A stretch of DNA of 64,000 nucleotides from an uncultured Agromyces sp. (GTDB lineage: Bacteria > Actinomycetota > Actinomycetes > Actinomycetales > Microbacteriaceae): the NCBI GenBank assembly GCA_913053875.1, contig CAJXGN010000003.1, positions 62,001 to 126,000 of the forward strand, written 5' to 3'. Within the stretch, counting starts at the first letter, position 1. Each line of letters opens with the position of its first letter. This document shows, in pieces, positions 18,731-26,375 of this stretch. The notes beneath the pieces are model-generated. The model made no database searches, was not told the DNA's origin, and saw only the letters and a list, made by a program, of their open reading frames with translations. The position numbers were made by a program, and so were the translations under genes.

Positions 18731-18742
18731 CCCCTAGTGGGG
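18731..18742. promoter_or_regulatory. CCCC-TAGT-GGGG palindrome between the two Flp genes
   Basis: A short perfect inverted repeat just after the first pilin gene. It shares the CCCC...GGGG layout with the palindrome at 18437-18456, so it may be a second binding site or a small hairpin. Confidence 0.35.
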
Positions 18743-18836
18743 TGTGTCGCCCGACTCTATGCGCCCGTAATGTTCTTCTCGTCGCTCGCGGGACGGGCGG
18801 CGACCCTACTGACCGACTCATAGGAAGCACCCCAAA

Positions 18837-19034
18837 ATGCTGAAGTTCTTCGTCACTCTCCAGTCCATCGCCAACTCGATCCGCGAGGACGAGAAGGGCA
18901 ACGCGGCCGAGTACGGCCTCGTCATCGCCATCGTCGCGCTCGGCATCATCGTGGGCCTCGGCATCCTCGCCGTGGCTCTCAACGGCCTCTTCACGGACGT
19001 GGGCGCCGAGCTGGACGTCCGCCCCGCGAACTAG
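18837..19034 (+). CDS. flp: Flp/Fap pilin 2
   Basis: A second Flp-type pilin of 65 residues: leader ending in EDEKG, cleavage before NAAEYGLV, then the hydrophobic segment IAIVALGIIVGLGILAVAL and a polar tail. The AGGAAG ribosome-binding site is good. Its third codon positions are strongly G/C, unlike the genes downstream, which fits high expression and suggests it is the major pilin (inference). An 18-bp hairpin follows immediately. Confidence 0.93.
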   Translation: MLKFFVTLQSIANSIREDEKGNAAEYGLVIAIVALGIIVGLGILAVALNGLFTDVGAELDVRPAN

Positions 19035-19047
19035 GCGCCGGGCACTT

Positions 19048-19087
19048 GGGAGTTGGAGGCCTGCAAGCGTGCAGGTCTCCAACTCCC
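19048..19087 (+). terminator. Strong hairpin between flp2 and tadE
   Basis: Bases 19048-19065 pair with 19070-19087 over 18 positions (one G-U) around the loop AGCG. It sits 14 bp after the pilin stop and 57 bp before tadE, where a partial terminator or 3' stabiliser would raise pilin mRNA above the assembly genes. No long U-tract follows. Confidence 0.8.
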
Positions 19088-19144
19088 TTGTCGCAACACG
19101 AGGAACTGTCCGAAGGCTTCACAGTCGAGACGTTGGGAGGCGCC

Positions 19145-19531
19145 ATGTGGGCCGTGCGCAGGGAACGGGGTGCCGGGGCGGTCGAGTTTGCGCTGGTGTT
19201 TCCGGTGCTGATGATCTTGGTACTTGGGATTATCGAGTTCTCGCACCTGTACAACGTCCAGATATCCCTTAGTGGCGCAGCGAGAGAAACTGCGCGGACG
19301 ATGGCAATCGAGGATGACCCTGACCTCGCACGAACTGCAGGAATCAACGCAGCGCCGTCGTTGAACCCGGCGCTGTCTAGTGGTCAGATCGCGATCACAC
19401 CAAGTTCCTGTGAAGACAATCCGGGTGCTCAGGTGCAGGTCTCGATCAGCTACGGAGCGACGCTGCTGACTGGTCTGCTTCCCAACCCGATCTCCATCTC
19501 TGCGACAGGAGCGATGCGATGCGGTGGGTGA
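19145..19531 (+). CDS. tadE: TadE-like pseudopilin
   Basis: Pseudopilin-like membrane protein of the Tad machine, 128 residues. RRERGAGAVEFALVFPVL is the TadE signature (peptidase-processed, with Glu5-Phe-type residues), followed by LMILVLGIIEFSHLYNVQ. ATG at 19145 is preceded by GGGAGG; the open frame upstream runs through the hairpin at 19048-19087 and is not coding. It overlaps the next gene by 13 bases. Confidence 0.88.
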   Translation: MWAVRRERGAGAVEFALVFPVLMILVLGIIEFSHLYNVQISLSGAARETARTMAIEDDPDLARTAGINAAPSLNPALSSGQIAITPSSCEDNPGAQVQVSISYGATLLTGLLPNPISISATGAMRCGG

Positions 19532-20523
19532 GGATTCGGCGGGGCAAGGCGGTCGCACGTTCACTTCAGCGCCGTGATCGGGGCGCCAGTGCGGTCCTTG
19601 TCGGATTGATGCTCGTACCGCTCGTGGGAGCTGGAGCCATCGCCGTCGATGTCGGTGCTCTCTACGCCGAGCGGGCACAGCTCCAGAATGGCGCCGATGC
19701 GGCTGCCCTGAGCGTTGCCGCAAACTGCGCGATCGACGAGTCGACATGCTCCGGTACGGCACAGGCCACAGCGTCGAACTACGCGACTTCGAATGCAGTG
19801 GACTCACTTGCGACCTCGCTTGCTCCTGCGCTCAATCTTGCGGCCAACACGGTGACCGTTACGACAGAGACGTTGAGCGACGACGGCGCGATGATGCGTC
19901 ACCCGCTAGCCCAGCTGATCGGCATCCAGTCAAGCACGCTCCACGCGTATGCGACCGCCGAGTGGGGCACGCCAGTGCTGGGGTCAGTGATCCCTCTGGC
20001 TATCGGACAGTGCGAGTTCGCTCTCTCCCCGCCACAGGAGGGCGTAGAGAATCCCGCTCGCATTCTCGTGCAGTACGACACAGTCGACCGCAGGGAGTGC
20101 GAAGACATCCTTCTTTCGGGCGGGTTCGGATGGCTCGATACGGCAACTCCCTGCCTGGCGCTCGTCGACGTGAACGATCCATGGGTTGGTAGTGACCCGG
20201 GCAACAGCCTCGCGAGCTCCGGCTGCGATGTCGAGGACGACATTGTCCCGCTGCTCGGCACGACCATCCTCATCCCGATTTACGACGAGGTTCAGGGCAC
20301 CGGGCAGAACGGCCAGTTCCACATCTCTACCTTCGCGGCCTTCAAGCTCACCGGCTTCAAATTCAGCGGCCAGAACACGTACACCGATCCTCTCGCACCC
20401 GCATGCAGGGGAAACTGTCGCGGGCTCCAGGGGTTCTTTATGAACTACGTGAGTGTGGGCGACGAGTTCGAACTCGGCGACGGGGTGAACACCGGACTCA
20501 CGGTCGTTCGACTGATCGAGTAG
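19519..20523 (+). CDS. tadG: TadG-like pilus assembly protein
   Basis: A 334-residue protein with an N-terminal TadE/TadG helix: RDRGASAVLVGLMLVPLVGAG, then VDVGALYAERAQLQNGADAAALS, the usual start of TadG proteins. The remaining 270 residues are predicted extracytoplasmic and Cys-containing (NCAIDESTC; CRGNCRG), suggesting disulfides. No von Willebrand domain is evident, so it is a short form. Codon use is noticeably less GC-rich than in the flanking chromosome (36 of 60 bases G/C in the line at 19801). Confidence 0.85.
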   Translation: MRWVRIRRGKAVARSLQRRDRGASAVLVGLMLVPLVGAGAIAVDVGALYAERAQLQNGADAAALSVAANCAIDESTCSGTAQATASNYATSNAVDSLATSLAPALNLAANTVTVTTETLSDDGAMMRHPLAQLIGIQSSTLHAYATAEWGTPVLGSVIPLAIGQCEFALSPPQEGVENPARILVQYDTVDRRECEDILLSGGFGWLDTATPCLALVDVNDPWVGSDPGNSLASSGCDVEDDIVPLLGTTILIPIYDEVQGTGQNGQFHISTFAAFKLTGFKFSGQNTYTDPLAPACRGNCRGLQGFFMNYVSVGDEFELGDGVNTGLTVVRLIE

Positions 20524-20575
20524 AGGCCAAGGAACAAAGACCCGCCGACGACCCGACGTCGGCAGAAAGTGTGAC

Positions 20576-21367
20576 ATGAGAATTAGGATCATCGGCGCAG
20601 TGATCGCCGTACTGCTCGCGGCGATCGGTGGGTACTTCCTCTGGATGTACGTACAGAGCGCCGACCAGCGCGCAGCTGACGGTGCTGAGTTCGGTCAGGT
20701 CTTTGTCGTGACCGAGGAAGTCCCGTCAGGCACGCCGGGCGAGCTGATCAGCGACTTCATCGAAGTCGATGAACTCCCGCAGATCGCGATCCAGCCCGAG
20801 ATCGTCACGAATCTCGATGATCTCGCCGGCCTTGTCACCAACGCCGAACTCGTGCCTGGGGAGCAGTTGATCGAGGCACGATTCTCAACGCCAGCTGAGC
20901 TTGCGGCTGAGGGGGATGTTTCCATCCCAGACGGATTCCAAGAGGTCACTCTTCCCGTAGATGTCGCGCGAGCGGTCGGCGGCGCGGTTCGCCCGGGATC
21001 GACCGTTGGTGTCGTGATCACGGTCGACAAGGACGTGAGGGCGAGTGCCAGTGACGGCGGGGCGACAGACGGGGCGACGCCGTCCGAGGACGTTGGCGGC
21101 ACTACGACCAAGTTCACCTTCCACAAGATGCTCGTGACCCGCGTGCAGGCCGGCACGGTCGTGACGACCAACTCGGAGGAGGAAGTTACGACGTCCGACG
21201 TGCTGATGGTCACGTTCGCTGCGAACACGCCGCAGATCGAGCAGCTCGTATGGGCTGCAGAGCTCGAGGAAGGTGGCAACAGCACAGGTATCTGGCTGAC
21301 GCTCGAACCCGAGGACGCGGACGAGAGTGGCTCGCGCGAGGTCACGAGGGACAACATCTTCGAGTGA
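20576..21367 (+). CDS. cpaB: Pilus assembly protein CpaB/RcpC (SAF domain)
   Basis: A 263-residue protein with one N-terminal membrane helix (IIGAVIAVLLAAIGGYFLW) and an extracytoplasmic part: VTEEVPSGTPGELI and LVPGEQLIEARF correspond to the SAF domain, followed by a beta-rich RcpC region (ARAVGGAVRPGSTVGVVIT). CpaB proteins act at the envelope in assembling the secretion channel; in Gram-positives the exact role is unclear. The stop overlaps the next GTG start (GTGA). Confidence 0.85.
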   Translation: MRIRIIGAVIAVLLAAIGGYFLWMYVQSADQRAADGAEFGQVFVVTEEVPSGTPGELISDFIEVDELPQIAIQPEIVTNLDDLAGLVTNAELVPGEQLIEARFSTPAELAAEGDVSIPDGFQEVTLPVDVARAVGGAVRPGSTVGVVITVDKDVRASASDGGATDGATPSEDVGGTTTKFTFHKMLVTRVQAGTVVTTNSEEEVTTSDVLMVTFAANTPQIEQLVWAAELEEGGNSTGIWLTLEPEDADESGSREVTRDNIFE

Positions 21368-22722
21368 GCCGCTATCTCCTGATCAGTCGCAGCGCGGAGT
21401 ACGAGACCCGTCTCCGCCGCCTGCTGCGCGCGAAACTCGAGGCGCTCCCGGGTGAGTACCTCGCGTTCGGTCCGGCGGAGACGCTCGCACAGCTGCAGGG
21501 AACTCCACGGGTGGCCCTGCTCGGCCCACTCCTAAACTTTCAGGAGTCGAAAGCGATCGCGCTCGCACTGCAGGAGCGAGTACCCGGAATCGGCCTGATC
21601 GTCGTACGCGAGCAGCGTTCCGACCTGGAGGACTGGGTTGATGGGATGGCGATCCACGCAGTCCTGAGCCCGGAGGCCACTGACCAGACCACCGTCGATC
21701 TCATCAACCGGCTCGAAGAGTGGCTCGTCGCGCACGGGAAACTCCTGCCCGTCCGAGAGGAGCCTGAGGACTCCGAAGATCCCGAAATGCCCGACCAACT
21801 CGGTCCAGAAGCTGCAGGCGTGGGCGAGTTCCTGCTCGCCAGTCTCGACGACCAAGAGGGCCTCGTCGACGATGACGATGAGCAGGAATCCCAGGACCCG
21901 CCCGAGGAAGGGCCTGCGGACACGTGGATTCTCCCGGCACCACTCGACGAGGACGTGCGCACCGAAGTCATTGCCGTCGTGGCGCCCAAGGGTGGGCAGG
22001 GCAAGACGACGACCGCGATCAACCTAGCCACAGGGCTAGCCGAAGTCGCACCGAACTCCGTCGTACTGGTCGATGCAGATGTGCAGTTCGGCGACATCGC
22101 ACATGCCTTGAACCTCGACCCCCACTACTCGCTCGCGGACGTCGCGTCCGCCGGGGACGACGAGATGGCGTTGAAGGCGCTCTTCAGTCATCATGAGGAC
22201 GACTTCTTCGTCGTTCCCGCACCACCGTCTCCGGAACTCGCCGACGATGTCGACGCGGCCGCTCTGGGTGCGCTCCTGCGGAACCTCGCAACCATGTTCC
22301 GCTACGTCATCGTGGACACGACGCCTGGTCTCGGTGAGCACGCGCTGGCAGCCCTCGAGAACGCGACAGATGGCGTGTTCGTCACGAACATGACCGTCCC
22401 GAGCCTCCGTGCCCTGCGGAAGGAGTTCGAGCTGCTGCGCGACCTCGACATTCTCCCGTCGAATCGCCACGTCGTGATGAACTTCGCGGACAAGTCGGGT
22501 GGGCTGCTGCGGAAGGACGCAGAGGAGATCATGGGTGCTCGGGTCGACGTGCTGGTCCCGAGGTCGGGTGCAGTTGTGTTCGCGAGTAACCAAGGCGTTC
22601 CTGTGATCCACCACGATGTTCGTGATCCTGCGGCGAAGGCGCTGCGAGAGCTCGTCCAACGAATCGATCCATCCGCCGCACCCAGCCGGCGACGCATCCA
22701 CCGGAAGGCGAGGACGCCATGA
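21364..22722 (+). CDS. cpaE: CpaE-like AAA/ParA-type ATPase (copy 1)
   Basis: Cytoplasmic ATPase thought to position or organise the Tad machine. The 452-residue protein has a receiver-like N-terminal domain (about residues 1-125), an acidic linker, then a MinD/ParA domain with the deviant Walker A KGGQGKTTT (about residue 208), LVDADVQFGDIA and VIVDTTPGLGEHAL. It ends in a basic RRRIHRK tail. GTG at 21364 overlaps the cpaB stop, and its own stop overlaps tadA (ATGA). It is a clear paralogue of the protein at 26372-27916. Confidence 0.9.
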   Translation: MSRYLLISRSAEYETRLRRLLRAKLEALPGEYLAFGPAETLAQLQGTPRVALLGPLLNFQESKAIALALQERVPGIGLIVVREQRSDLEDWVDGMAIHAVLSPEATDQTTVDLINRLEEWLVAHGKLLPVREEPEDSEDPEMPDQLGPEAAGVGEFLLASLDDQEGLVDDDDEQESQDPPEEGPADTWILPAPLDEDVRTEVIAVVAPKGGQGKTTTAINLATGLAEVAPNSVVLVDADVQFGDIAHALNLDPHYSLADVASAGDDEMALKALFSHHEDDFFVVPAPPSPELADDVDAAALGALLRNLATMFRYVIVDTTPGLGEHALAALENATDGVFVTNMTVPSLRALRKEFELLRDLDILPSNRHVVMNFADKSGGLLRKDAEEIMGARVDVLVPRSGAVVFASNQGVPVIHHDVRDPAAKALRELVQRIDPSAAPSRRRIHRKARTP

Positions 22723-24281
22723 GGCTCAGCGACCGACTCGATCAGGCGCGAGGCGCGCATCGTGCGAGCGACGAGGTGGTCGAGCAGCCGCTCGCTCCCG
22801 AGACGAGCGTCGAGGACGCGACGCGAGAGCTGCCCGAGCAACAGAACCCAACGGCAGTTCCGGCCACTTCTGCCGACCCCACACAGGACACGTCGACGGA
22901 AGCGCCGGTTGCCACTGACCAAGACGGAGAGCATCACTCGTCGACGTGGGAGGCGATGCACGGCGAGACCCGCCAGGCCCCGGTCAGCGATGCGGTCAAG
23001 GAACTGAAGGAACGCGCTGCCCAAGAGCTGTTCCGTCGCATCGGAACTCGCCTGAACGACCCGAGCCTCACCGAGGAACGCCTACATCAGATGGCTCGGG
23101 AGGAACTCTCGCGCATCGTTGCCGCTGAGCAGGTGGCGCTGTCCACCGTGGAACGCAACCGACTGATCACAGAGATCGGCGCCGACGTGCTGGGCTTCGG
23201 GCCACTCGAGACGATGCTCGACGACGAGGCTGTCACCGAGATCATGGTCAACCGGTACGACCAGATCTACATCGAGCGGGCGGGCCGCCTCTACGAGTCT
23301 CGCCTCAAGTTCACCGGCGAGCCGCAGCTGCGTCGTGTGATCGAACGCATCGTGTCACGGGTCGGTCGCCGCATTGATGAGTCGTCCCCGCTCGTGGATG
23401 CACGCCTTGAGGACGGCTCCCGTGTCAACGCGATCATTCCGCCGCTCGCGGTAGACGGCTCATCACTGACCATCCGAAAGTTCTCGCGAACGCCGCTGAC
23501 CGTCGACAACCTCATCTCCTACGACACGATGACTCGGGAGATGGCTGATCTTCTCGACGCCGCGGTACGTGGACGGCTCAGCATTCTCGTGTCGGGAGGT
23601 ACGGGCACCGGAAAGACCACGCTGCTGAACGTGCTCTCGGCCAACATCCCCAACGACGAGCGCATCATCACCATCGAGGACGCGGTGGAGCTCCAGTTGC
23701 AGCAAGAGCACGTCGTGCGCCTCGAGTCACGACCGGCGAACATCGAGGGTCGCGGCGAGATCACCATTCGCGACCTCGTTCGGAACTCGTTGCGCATGAG
23801 GCCGGACCGTATCGTCATCGGCGAGGTCCGTGGCGCCGAAGCGCTCGACCTCCTGCAGGCGATGAATACCGGCCACGAAGGATCGATCTCGACGATCCAC
23901 GCGAACTCACCTCGCGACGCTATCGCACGACTCGAGACGTTGGTGCTCATGGCGGGTATGGACCTGCCCCTTCGTGCGATCCGCGAGCAGATCGCGTCGG
24001 CGATCGACATCATCGTGCAGATCTCCCGTATGCGAGATGGCACGCGTCGAGTCGTCAGCGTGACCGAGGTGCAGGGCATGGAGAGCGACGTGGTGACCAT
24101 GCAGGACGCGTTCGCCTTCGACTACGCCGCGGGCATCGACGAGGACGGTCGCTTCCGCGGACACGCCATTCCCACTGGCGTCCGCCCGCGGTTCGTGGAC
24201 CACCTGGCGGACTTCGGGATCGAGGTGCCGGCGGCGCTGTTCCAGAGTGCAACGCCTCCGGCCGGCCACGGGAGGCGCTGA
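22719..24281 (+). CDS. tadA: Tad secretion ATPase TadA/CpaF
   Basis: Hexameric motor ATPase that powers Flp pilus assembly. The 520-residue protein has a polar N-terminal 110 residues, an N-terminal domain with LGFGPLETMLDDEAVTEIMV, and the ATPase core: GGTGTGKTT (Walker A, about residue 293), ITIEDAVELQL (Asp box), RPDRIVIGEVRGAE (Walker B) and STIHANSP (His box). Its start overlaps cpaE and its stop overlaps tadB by one base, so the group is tightly coupled. Confidence 0.96.
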   Translation: MRLSDRLDQARGAHRASDEVVEQPLAPETSVEDATRELPEQQNPTAVPATSADPTQDTSTEAPVATDQDGEHHSSTWEAMHGETRQAPVSDAVKELKERAAQELFRRIGTRLNDPSLTEERLHQMAREELSRIVAAEQVALSTVERNRLITEIGADVLGFGPLETMLDDEAVTEIMVNRYDQIYIERAGRLYESRLKFTGEPQLRRVIERIVSRVGRRIDESSPLVDARLEDGSRVNAIIPPLAVDGSSLTIRKFSRTPLTVDNLISYDTMTREMADLLDAAVRGRLSILVSGGTGTGKTTLLNVLSANIPNDERIITIEDAVELQLQQEHVVRLESRPANIEGRGEITIRDLVRNSLRMRPDRIVIGEVRGAEALDLLQAMNTGHEGSISTIHANSPRDAIARLETLVLMAGMDLPLRAIREQIASAIDIIVQISRMRDGTRRVVSVTEVQGMESDVVTMQDAFAFDYAAGIDEDGRFRGHAIPTGVRPRFVDHLADFGIEVPAALFQSATPPAGHGRR

Positions 24282-25237
24282 TGTCGATCGCGATCTTCGT
24301 GCTCGGAGTGCTTGCGGCGCTGTTCGCATTGCTTGCGGTAGTGGTCTTCGTAGTTGCGCCGCCCGCGCCGCGAGTAGCGATCGGACGGCGCCTCGCCCCG
24401 GGTACGCAGTACGAGTCGCGACTGACCAGGGCGACGAACCGCACGGTCAAGACGATCGAAGGTGCGATGCGGCGACGGGAGGGCGGCGCCTTCGGCGAGG
24501 AGTCGCTTGAGCTTGCCGGAGTGCGTATGCAGCCGTCTGCGTTCGTGCTGATTACGTTCTCGGTCTCCGCGGTGCTGGCGGTGGTCGGCGTCATCATCGG
24601 CTTCGGCAGCTGGTGGTCACTGATCCTCGGGATCGTGTTCGCTGCGCTGGGCCCTCTCTTCGCCCGTCTGTACCTGGCGCTTCGGGTCTCGTCGCGACGC
24701 GCCAAGTTCGCCGAACAGCTCGACGACACGATGCAGTTGCTTGCCGGTAACCTCCGCGCCGGTCACGGGTTGGTGCAGGCGATCGATTCGGTCGCCCGCG
24801 ACGGGGACGCGCCGACGTCGGAGGAGTTCGCGCGGATCGTCAACCAGTCGCGCATCGGTCGCGACCTCAATGAGGCTCTCGAGGACACTGCGCAGCGAAT
24901 GCAGTCCGACGACTTCAAGTGGGCGGCCCAAGCGATCGCGATCAACCGATCCACTGGTGGCAACCTTGCCGAGGTGCTCTACGGCGTGGCAGCCACGATC
25001 CGAGAGCGCAACGAGATCCGGCTCAAGGTGAAGTCGTTGAGTGCAGAAGGCCGTCTGTCCGCGATCATCCTGCTGCTACTGCCCGTCGCAGTGTTTCTCG
25101 GTGTGCTCATCCTGCAGCCCGCGTACTTCGCCCCGTTCTTCGAAACGTTGCTCGGGTGGATCGCACTCGTCGTCGCCGTGGTCTTGATGATCATCGGCGT
25201 GGTCTGGATGCTCGCCGTCGTCCGGGTCCGGTTCTGA
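24281..25237 (+). CDS. tadB: Tad inner-membrane platform protein TadB
   Basis: Polytopic T2SSF-family protein forming the platform with TadC. The 318-residue protein has an N-terminal helix, a central pair of helices (about residues 88-127), the cytoplasmic T2SSF domain with LAGNLRAGHGLVQAIDSVARD and INRSTGGNLAEVLYGVAATIRER, and two C-terminal helices. It begins in the tadA stop (TGATG). Confidence 0.93.
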   Translation: MSIAIFVLGVLAALFALLAVVVFVVAPPAPRVAIGRRLAPGTQYESRLTRATNRTVKTIEGAMRRREGGAFGEESLELAGVRMQPSAFVLITFSVSAVLAVVGVIIGFGSWWSLILGIVFAALGPLFARLYLALRVSSRRAKFAEQLDDTMQLLAGNLRAGHGLVQAIDSVARDGDAPTSEEFARIVNQSRIGRDLNEALEDTAQRMQSDDFKWAAQAIAINRSTGGNLAEVLYGVAATIRERNEIRLKVKSLSAEGRLSAIILLLLPVAVFLGVLILQPAYFAPFFETLLGWIALVVAVVLMIIGVVWMLAVVRVRF

Positions 25238-25247
25238 GGAGGACTCC

Positions 25248-26120
25248 ATGGCCGAATTGCTTCCACTCCTCGCCATCGGCGCCGTCGCGATTGGTGCCGG
25301 CCTCCTCATCTTCCTCGTCTTCGCGTCCCTGCCTCAGAAGGCGGCTGTGCGCGAGCTGCTCGAGCCGACCCAGGTGCAGGTGCGACGGCCGGAGGACACT
25401 CGCTCGCTCTCCGACCGACTCGCTGACACCCTCCCGAGCGGTTACACCGGCTGGGTGCAGCGCCAGATCATCTACGCCGGCCGAACCGGTAGCTGGAGTG
25501 TCGGTGGCTTCGTCCTGCTGAAGTTGTTCGTGACTGTGCTCGGAGTCCTGATCGGTATCGGGGCGATCCTCACGGCGCAGAGCCCGCTGATGATCGGTGT
25601 CGGCGTGGTGCTGATGCTGCTGTTGTTGGTCGCCCCAGAGGTCATGCTCAACAGCCGGGCCGACGACCGTCAGACCGAGATCCAGCGGGCTCTACCCGAC
25701 ACGCTCGATCAGATGACGATCGCAGTTGAGGCCGGCCTCGGCTTCGAGGCAGCGATGGCCAAAGCTGCTCAGGGCGGCCGCGGTCCCCTCAACGACGAGC
25801 TCATCCGAGCTCTGCAGGATATGACGATCGGGCGATCGCGCGCCGACGCGTACACCGCGCTACTCGCCCGTACCAATAGCGGCGACCTCCGACGATTCGT
25901 GCGTGCGATCCAGCAGGCGGACCGATACGGCATCTCGGTCGCCGATGTCCTTCGCGTCCAAGCGAAGGAGATGCGCGTCAAGCGTCGCGCGCGCGCCGAG
26001 GAGTCCGCGATGAAGATTCCGATCAAGGTCGTCTTTCCGCTGGTGTTCGCGATCCTTCCCGTGCTGTTCATCGTGCTGCTGTTCCCCGCGGTGGTCGGAA
26101 TCATCGACGCGTTCAGCTAG
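25248..26120 (+). CDS. tadC: Tad inner-membrane platform protein TadC
   Basis: Second T2SSF-family platform protein, 290 residues. It has an N-terminal helix, two adjacent mid-protein helices, the T2SSF domain with LPDTLDQMTIAVEAGLGFEAAMAKAA and QADRYGISVADVLRVQAKEMR, and a C-terminal helix (VVFPLVFAILPVLFIVLLFP). A strong GAGGAGG site precedes the ATG, 10 bp after tadB. It is the last gene of the lower-GC part of the locus. Confidence 0.93.
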   Translation: MAELLPLLAIGAVAIGAGLLIFLVFASLPQKAAVRELLEPTQVQVRRPEDTRSLSDRLADTLPSGYTGWVQRQIIYAGRTGSWSVGGFVLLKLFVTVLGVLIGIGAILTAQSPLMIGVGVVLMLLLLVAPEVMLNSRADDRQTEIQRALPDTLDQMTIAVEAGLGFEAAMAKAAQGGRGPLNDELIRALQDMTIGRSRADAYTALLARTNSGDLRRFVRAIQQADRYGISVADVLRVQAKEMRVKRRARAEESAMKIPIKVVFPLVFAILPVLFIVLLFPAVVGIIDAFS

Positions 26121-26273
26121 GAATCCGCGTCTCCACCGACGAAGCATCCTCGAGTTCTTCCGCGCCCCCAGACGCGATAGCGTGAGACGCGTTCGCGCCC
26201 GTCCCCCCGTGGGCGCGCAGGGCCTCGCGACGCTGCGGCCCGATCGACCCCGAGCCGAGGACGAGCATCCCCC

Positions 26274-26375
26274 ATGCGCATCCGAACCGGCGGTGCTGAC
26301 GACGCCGCTTTGCCCGCCGATGACACGGCAGCGCGTGCCGCCGGCACGCAGCACGAGGGCGGGGCGCGCGCATGA
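26274..26375 (+). CDS. Possible 33-residue leader ORF coupled to the second CpaE gene
   Basis: Reads MRIRTGGADDAALPADDTAA and onward to GGARA. Its stop TGA overlaps the ATG of the next gene (ATGA), the same coupling used inside the Tad operon, and GAGGACGAG lies about 10 bases upstream. No domain is recognisable, and in high-GC DNA a short open frame can arise by chance. If translated it could be a coupling leader for the ATPase. Otherwise the 251-bp gap from tadC to 26372 holds nothing recognisable. Confidence 0.3.
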   Translation: MRIRTGGADDAALPADDTAARAAGTQHEGGARA

